Shown piece by piece: positions 17,317 to 22,618 of a stretch of DNA of 22,618 nt. Made by a program: the position numbers and the translations under genes. Below the pieces are notes generated by a model. The model was not told where the DNA came from. It saw only the letters and a list, made by a program, of their open reading frames with translations, and searched no databases. This DNA comes from Acanthamoeba castellanii str. Neff. Taxonomy: Eukaryota; Discosea; Longamoebia; Acanthamoebidae. Positions within the stretch are counted from its first letter, which is position 1. Each line of letters begins with the position of its first letter. Location of the stretch: the NCBI RefSeq assembly GCF_000313135.1, contig NW_004457608.1, positions 8,300 to 30,917 of the forward strand, given 5' to 3'.

Positions 17317-19517
17317 ATGGCGCACCACGGACAGCAGCAGCACAAGGGCAAGGAGAAGGAGTCCTTCAAGCTCAACGTCGATGCCGCCTCGCGCGATTAC
17401 CACGTTAATCCGCGTCTCGGTACGAGCTGGCCCAGCTCCAAATCATTGAATGAATGAATGAATGAATGAATCCTCTCCCGGCCGTCTCTCGTTCATCATT
17501 CTCAATGCGGGTCACTTTTTCTCGCTACATGCAGACTACAGGACAGTGTCCGGTGTGAACGGCCCGCTCGTCATTCTCGACAATGTCAAGGTACGCTGAA
17601 GAAAGACCCTACTACACCCCACCTTCACCTCGTATAGTCGAGACATCGCTTCAATTCCATTCAACTGAATCGAAATTGAAGTGTCGCTGTCGATGAAGAC
17701 TATGATGCGAAAATTGATTGATTTCGGGCGCTCGGCACAGAAAGTAGGAAGTGTTGCCATGGACTGATCCATCCCTCCCTCCACCGCCCCATTTTTCTTC
17801 TTCTTCTTCTCTACATTCTTTCTTTCTTCAACCGCAGCTGCCCAAGTACGCCGAGATTGTCAACTTGACGCTGGGCGACGGCTCCAAGAGGCGCGGCCAG
17901 GTGCTCGAGGTGGCGGGCAAGACGGCCGTCGTCCAGGTGTTCGAGGGCACGTCGGGCATCGACGCCCAGCACACGCGCGTCGAATTCACCGGCGACATTC
18001 TCCGGTTGGCCGTGTCCGAGGACATGCTCGGTCGTGTCTTCAACGGCTCTGGCAAGCCCATCGACAAGGGTCCCAATGTGCTCGCCGAGGACTACCTCGA
18101 CATCCAGGGTATGCTCCTACAACACGACGACAACCCTCCTTGCCACCCCCCCCCATCACAACATTCATTTCGCACTGCGCGATTTCGATTCGAATGATTT
18201 CGATTTTGTCGACCGAAATTTTGACGGCTGCACTTTCGGTTTTCGTTTCGTTTCGTTTCTTTACGTTTCGTTTTTGTTTTCGACCGCTGACCATCACACG
18301 GCGCACACCGCAACCGCCCAATGACACGTGCAGGTCAGCCCATCAACCCGTGCATGCGAACCTACCCGCAGGAGATGTTCCAGACCGGTATCTCGGCCAT
18401 CGACACCATGAACAGTATCGCCCGTGGTCAGAAGATCCCCATCTTCTCCGCCGCCGGTCTGCCCCACAACGAAGTACGCCGCCTTGACTACAACCCACCC
18501 ACCCACCCAAGTCACTCTTTTAAGAACGCAGCTGACGTCTTTTTCTTCTTTTTTCTTTCCCTTCTCTATCTCTAGATCGCCGCGCAGATCTGTCGCCAGG
18601 CCGGTCTGGTGAAGAAGATCGGCGCCGACGTGCGGGACGCCGAGGAGGAGAACTTTGCCATCGTGTTCGCGGCCATGGGCGTGAACATGGAGACGGCGCG
18701 CTTCTTCAAGAACGACTTCGAGGAGAACGGCTCGATGGAGAAGGTGACCCTCTTCCTCAACCTGGCCAACGACCCGACCATCGAGCGCATCATCACCCCG
18801 CGTCTCGCGCTCACCACCGCGGAATTCCTCGCCTACTCGTGCGGCATGCACGTGCTTGTCATTCTCACCGACATGTCGTCCTACGCCGACGCGCTGCGCG
18901 AGGTGTCGGCCGCCCGCGAGGAGGTGCCCGGCCGTCGCGGCTACCCGGGTTACATGTACACCGATCTGTCGACCATCTACGAGCGCGCCGGGCGCGTGGA
19001 GGGCCGCAAGGGCTCCATCACGCAGATCCCGATTCTGACGATGCCCAACGACGACATCACGCACCCGATCCCCGACCTGACGGGCTACATCACGGAGGGC
19101 CAGATCTACGTCGATCGTCAGCTGCACAACCGCCAGATCTACCCGCCCATCAACGTGCTGCCGTCGCTGTCGCGTTTGATGAAGAACGCCATCGGCGAGG
19201 GCATGACCAGGCGCGACCACTCGTTCGTGTCGAACCAGATGTACGCCAACTACGCCATCGGCAAGGACGTGCAGGCCATGAAGGCCGTCGTGGGTGAGGA
19301 GGCCCTCACCTCGGAGGACCAGCTCTACCTCGAGTTCCTCGACAAGTTCGAGCACAAGTTCCTGGCCCAGGGCAACTACGAGTCGCGCGACGTCTACCAG
19401 TCGCTCGACATCGCCTGGTCGCTCCTGCGCCTCTTCCCCAAGGAGCTCCTGCGCCGCATCCCCGAGAAGACCCTCGCTGAGTTCTACAACCGCGACAGGA
19501 GCCAGCAAGTGGCGTGA
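17317..19517 (+). CDS. vatB: V-type proton ATPase subunit B, 503 aa
   Basis: Five exons: 17317-17419, 17535-17590, 17838-18108, 18334-18473, 18576-19517. Introns are 115, 247, 225 and 102 nt, all GT-AG, and every junction rebuilds conserved residues ([41 protein letters not shown]). The protein is full length for the family. Residues 25-110 are the N-terminal beta-barrel; the nucleotide-fold domain carries [16 protein letters not shown] in place of a canonical P-loop, as expected for the non-catalytic B subunit, plus [20 protein letters not shown] and the helical C-terminal domain ending in AEFYNRDR. It forms the V1 hexamer with subunit A and helps drive proton pumping into contractile vacuole, lysosome and phagosome membranes. 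The start ATG at 17317 gives a short charged leader. It is transcribed divergently from the ROCO gene. Confidence 0.97.
17447..17471. repeat. TGAA tetranucleotide repeat in V-ATPase intron 1
   Basis: About six TGAA units inside intron 17420-17534. Confidence 0.9.
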
Positions 19518-20549
19518 GTGCGACACCTGGGGGAAGCTGCAAGGTTCGAAAGAAGAAAAAGAAAGCGAATAATTTAATTTACTGTGGACAAACAGTTCGA
19601 AGAAGTTCTACATACTCCCTTTTTTTGCTATCTCTCCTGGCTCAAAATGGCTCCCTACCATACACCCACACACAGACAGGCTCTACACCAGATTCTGTGA
19701 CCACATACACACACTGCATCCACATCTCAACCACCACCAGCCCACAAGACAACATGAAGAAGGCACACAAGGAAATTCTACTCCTCCAGTGCAAGCAACT
19801 ACCATCAATGGCACTCAAAGGTGATCACACACCTTGAGTCTCTCAGTCTCAAGGACCATGCCACCAGACTCACTGTGCTACCCAAGAAGCTCCATCAGTC
19901 TGAGACAGACCACTTGCTAGCCATCCTACAACTCAAGCACACCCAGCAGATGCTCAGCACCATCAAGAAGTTCATCAACAACAACCTTCTCCCATCAATC
20001 AAAGGCACCAACACCACAAAAGCTGCACTCAACATCCTCAAGCACAGAAGCAGCCAAGAACACAGCACTTTTCATCACTACCATCTGCAAGCTCTTCTTG
20101 CTGAAGAAGAAGCAGAGCAGCACCACATACATCACCAAGCTCTACAGCCTCATCACACTCACCATAGCTGATTCCACCAAAGACATCAATCCTCACACCA
20201 GCCTCACCAATCCCAACACTGTGGTGCAAGGCCATTCACAATTGCCTACTCAAACAACTGGACAGAGTTCCATGCAAATCATGCACACACCAAGATCAGT
20301 GACAGGAAGCTGAACTCACCCACACCAACCATCCCACCACCACTGCCTGTGTGCTCTCCCAAAATTGAACAGCCACACACAAAGCTCCCCAGACACCTTG
20401 TCTCACCATTAAAGCTCAACAGCCATCAAACGTGCCCTTACAGTGGACTCGCGCTGCACCAACTGGTGCAGACTGCAACAGCACCAGCCACAAAGGAGGC
20501 CGTTCGTTGCTGTTTGTCCTCGTGATGTTGTATTTAAATGCGTGTGAAC
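19518..20549. other. Intergenic interval containing an 830-bp CpG-free block
   Basis: No CpG is visible from about 19600 to 20430, although the plus strand is C-rich and flanking exons are CpG-dense. Fragmentary plus-strand frames (19754-19837, 19821-20171, 20098-20313) overlap in different frames and could be remnants of a broken coding sequence, but no domain is recognised. The last 120 bp (20431-20549) regain CpG and should be the 3' UTR of the peptidase-cystatin gene. Confidence 0.5.
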
Positions 20550-22618
20550 TTAGTTTTGACTGTCCGTGTCGGCATTGTTGGTACCTTGCTGTTGGGGTGA
20601 TCTGCCCTCGGCGATGATGGCCCCCAGCGGCACAGGCTGGCGGCTCGTGTTGGTGCTGTCCACCAGGATGGTGGGGCTGCGCGCCGTGATCGACTTGATC
20701 CGCATCCGCCACGTCGGCTTGGCCTCCTCAACCTCCTCCGCCTCGGCGACCACCACCTTGAAGGCCATGGGATGAGCAAGAGGGCCGGCCTTCTCCGCCT
20801 TCTTGATCGACTGAATGCCCTGCACGATCATGTCCATCTGCTCCGCGTCCCCCCCTCGATTAGTCCCCAAAAATCGATTGCGAACAGTAGGGCGCGGTGG
20901 CCGTGGTCGTGTGTGGTGGTGGCTGGTGGCTGGTGGCTGGTGGCTGGTGGCTGGTGGCTGGTGGTGGTGGTGGTGGTGGTGGTGGTGGTGGTGGTCGTGG
21001 TCGTGGTGGTTGGGGTTGTAAGAAAGAGAACCTCGATCTGCGTGTGGGAGGAGAACTGGGCGGATTCCTGCTGCGCGAGGGTCTGTTGGGCCTGGCGGTG
21101 CTTGCGGTAGACCACCGTTCCGGCCACGGCCGAGGCCGACAGGACCACCAGCAGGGCCACACCACCGAGGGCCGCAAGAACGACTGCAGCCCCGCTGACA
21201 GCCGCCGTGCTCGCGCCCGCCGATGCTGTTTGTTGTCAACATTTTGATCGTAACATCATCATCATCATCATCGATGATAAGAGAGACCACCACCAACGTG
21301 CGTGTTAGTACCATTAGGGCAGCAGCACATGGGCGAAGAAGAAGAAGAAGAAGAAGAAGAAGAAGAAGACGGTGAGATTGGGCGTACCAGCGATAGTGGT
21401 CATGGCGAGCATGGAAGAGCCCAAGGCAGCCGCCCCCAGATATTGGGTGGCCACCAGATTCACGGTGTTGGCGCCGTTGGTCAGCGTCAGGTCGGTGGTG
21501 ACCAGCACCCCAGACACCACCTGGTAAGTGATGGAGTTGATGTTGCCCACCTGGTAAGGCGCGCTGCCCGAGGCGGCGAGCTTGCCGTTCCAGCTCTCCA
21601 GCACCGCCTGGTTTTTTTTTGGTTTTTTTGGGGGTTTTTGGTTAGATGGTCGCACCACCACCATGGCTGGGGCAAGAACAGTCGACGAGGACTGACGGAC
21701 CTGTGCTGCGTGGTACGCGTGAGCAGTGCGCACGTTGCCTTGCACCGGCGCACCAGGCACGATGTCCGACGCCGCCGCTGCTGACCTGCTCTGTTGTCGC
21801 TGCTGCTGAGCCTCTGCTTGGCCGTCATCGTGACCACCGGCTTGTTCGTGGTGTGGTGCGTTGCTGCGCAGCTGTGGGCTCCTTGCCATGGCAACGGCGG
21901 TGATCTCCCACGTTTCGATACCGGCCGTGTCCCGGCCTCTTGCGATGCGGCCGTAGCCTGCCAACCAGCGAATGGGTGAGTGGTTGGGGGGGGGGCAGTG
22001 TGAGTGTGGGCGGGGGCGGGGGCGGGGGCCGCACCGCGGTCGCCCCAGGTTGGACCCCAGGAGTTGGCAAAGAGCCAATAGTCTTTGCCTTCGTCGTCTG
22101 TGCCCCACCTGCATCACGTCCACCACACGTAAAAAACAAAACGAAAGAGAGCAGAGAGCAGAGAGCAGAGAGCAGAGAGCAGAGAGCAGAGAGCAGAGAG
22201 CAGAGAGAAGAGAGAGCGGACCCGATGATTGTGACCACATGGCCGCCGACGAAATCCCACGACGTGGCGGAGCAGTCCCCGGAGTAGACGTCCGTTGGCG
22301 TCGTATTGCTGGCAAGTAGAGCGGAGAACGAGCGTGAGATGGAGAACCCATCATGATGGGGTTTGTTTGTTTGTTTTGGGGTGTGGGGTGGGGGTGTGTG
22401 TGGGGGGAGGAAGGCAGCGGTACTAGAAGTTGAGCAGGCTGTGGCACACGAAGATGTTGGCTGCCACGGGACCGTTGGCTTGGATCTCGCTCATCAGGTC
22501 CTTCACCGAGATCGCCACCCCACTCGCCGACCTGGCCAACGGTCGCAGTGGTTCCGCTGCACTGATCCCGGCGGTGACGGACTTGGCCGACCCGTTGTCG
22601 CATTCGGGCTGTGCGCGT
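20550..22618 (-). CDS. Membrane-anchored papain-family peptidase with C-terminal cystatin-like domain (5' end outside window)
   Basis: Exons: 22618-22424 (partial), 22308-22222, 22108-22035, 21957-21656, 21607-21388, 21225-21032, 20837-20550; phases agree throughout. The first exons encode the C-terminal half of a C1 peptidase: DLMSEIQANGPVAA, then GGHVVTIIGWG with the catalytic His, then WLFANSWGPTWGDRGYGRI with the catalytic Asn, ending GIETWEI. The nucleophile Cys lies outside the window. A Gln/Ala-rich linker follows, then a segment with WN, YQVVSGVLV and alternating beta-type residues like a cystatin (QxVxG inhibitory loop). Next is a hydrophobic helix (AAVVLAALGGVALLVVLSAS) with basic YRKHR after it, and a Lys-rich cytoplasmic tail of about 115 residues. 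The 48 nt at 21608-21655 can be read as intron or retained in frame. Topology predicts a lumenal or extracellular protease. Confidence 0.72.
20913..21015. repeat. GGCTGGT heptamers followed by GGT triplets in an intron
   Basis: About five GGCTGGT-type heptamers, then about eleven GGT triplets, inside the 194-nt intron 20838-21031 of the peptidase-cystatin gene. Confidence 0.9.
21335..21369. repeat. GAA triplet repeat in intron
   Basis: About eleven GAA units, giving a pyrimidine tract on the sense strand of intron 21226-21387. Confidence 0.9.
22147..22207. repeat. GAGAGCA heptamer array in intron
   Basis: About eight tandem GAGAGCA units inside the 113-nt intron 22109-22221, forming a CT-rich tract on the sense strand. 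Confidence 0.9.

Noticed and set aside
18294..19526. A 410-codon open frame on the minus strand opposite the V-ATPase B exons
   Set aside because: It is antisense to a highly conserved gene; high GC with strong third-position bias leaves the opposite strand open. No domain is recognisable.
19514..20313. Possible small genes in the CpG-free block
   Set aside because: Frames overlap in different phases, lack domains and splice support, and composition differs from every confident gene in the window.
1..22618. tRNA, rRNA or other structured RNA genes
   Set aside because: No cloverleaf-like or rRNA-like sequence was recognised by eye on either strand; a dedicated search would be needed to exclude small RNAs.

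Overview
The window looks like nuclear DNA of a free-living amoeba close to Acanthamoeba. This is an inference from GC-rich coding sequence, many short GT-AG introns (about 50-250 nt), a ROCO-family kinase, a V-ATPase B gene and an expanded set of secreted papain-family proteins. There are no operons and no bacterial-type signals. Exon junctions were placed by hand from GT/AG sites, frame continuity and family conservation. Almost every junction preserves phase.

Left part (1-7181): four genes for secreted or lumenal proteins. A Cys-rich protein of unknown family runs off the left edge (minus). Next come two divergent papain-family (C1) genes sharing a 173-bp interval. The minus one has lost the catalytic Cys, His and Asn as well as the oxyanion Gln; the plus one keeps all four. 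Both share a phase-1 intron just before the conserved Asp-Cys. Then comes a secreted C-type-lectin-like protein with a 14-fold STGE spacer.

Middle (7182-16641, minus strand): a CpG-depleted stretch of about 850 bp, then a medium-chain dehydrogenase resembling L-erythro-3,5-diaminohexanoate dehydrogenase (six segments, one apparent 1-nt frameshift, start unresolved). Upstream of it is a 14-exon, about 1637-residue ROCO kinase: ankyrin repeats, a degenerate Rho-like GTPase domain, LRRs, Roc, COR with an SH3-like segment, and a TKL-type kinase. Most introns of these two genes carry ACACGAC/GTGTCGT or CA/GT simple repeats.

Right part (16642-22618): a divergent 675-bp interval, then the five-exon V-ATPase subunit B gene (plus). 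A second CpG-free stretch of about 830 bp follows. Last is the 3' part of a minus-strand gene for a papain-family peptidase followed by a cystatin-like segment with a QVVSG motif, a transmembrane helix and a cytoplasmic tail.

The most interesting points are the dead/live papain pair, the peptidase-cystatin-membrane fusion, and the Rho pseudo-GTPase inside a ROCO kinase. The genes do not form one pathway. Three of the seven are papain-family genes, and with the lectin and V-ATPase they would fit a secretory or phagolysosomal role, which is inference only.
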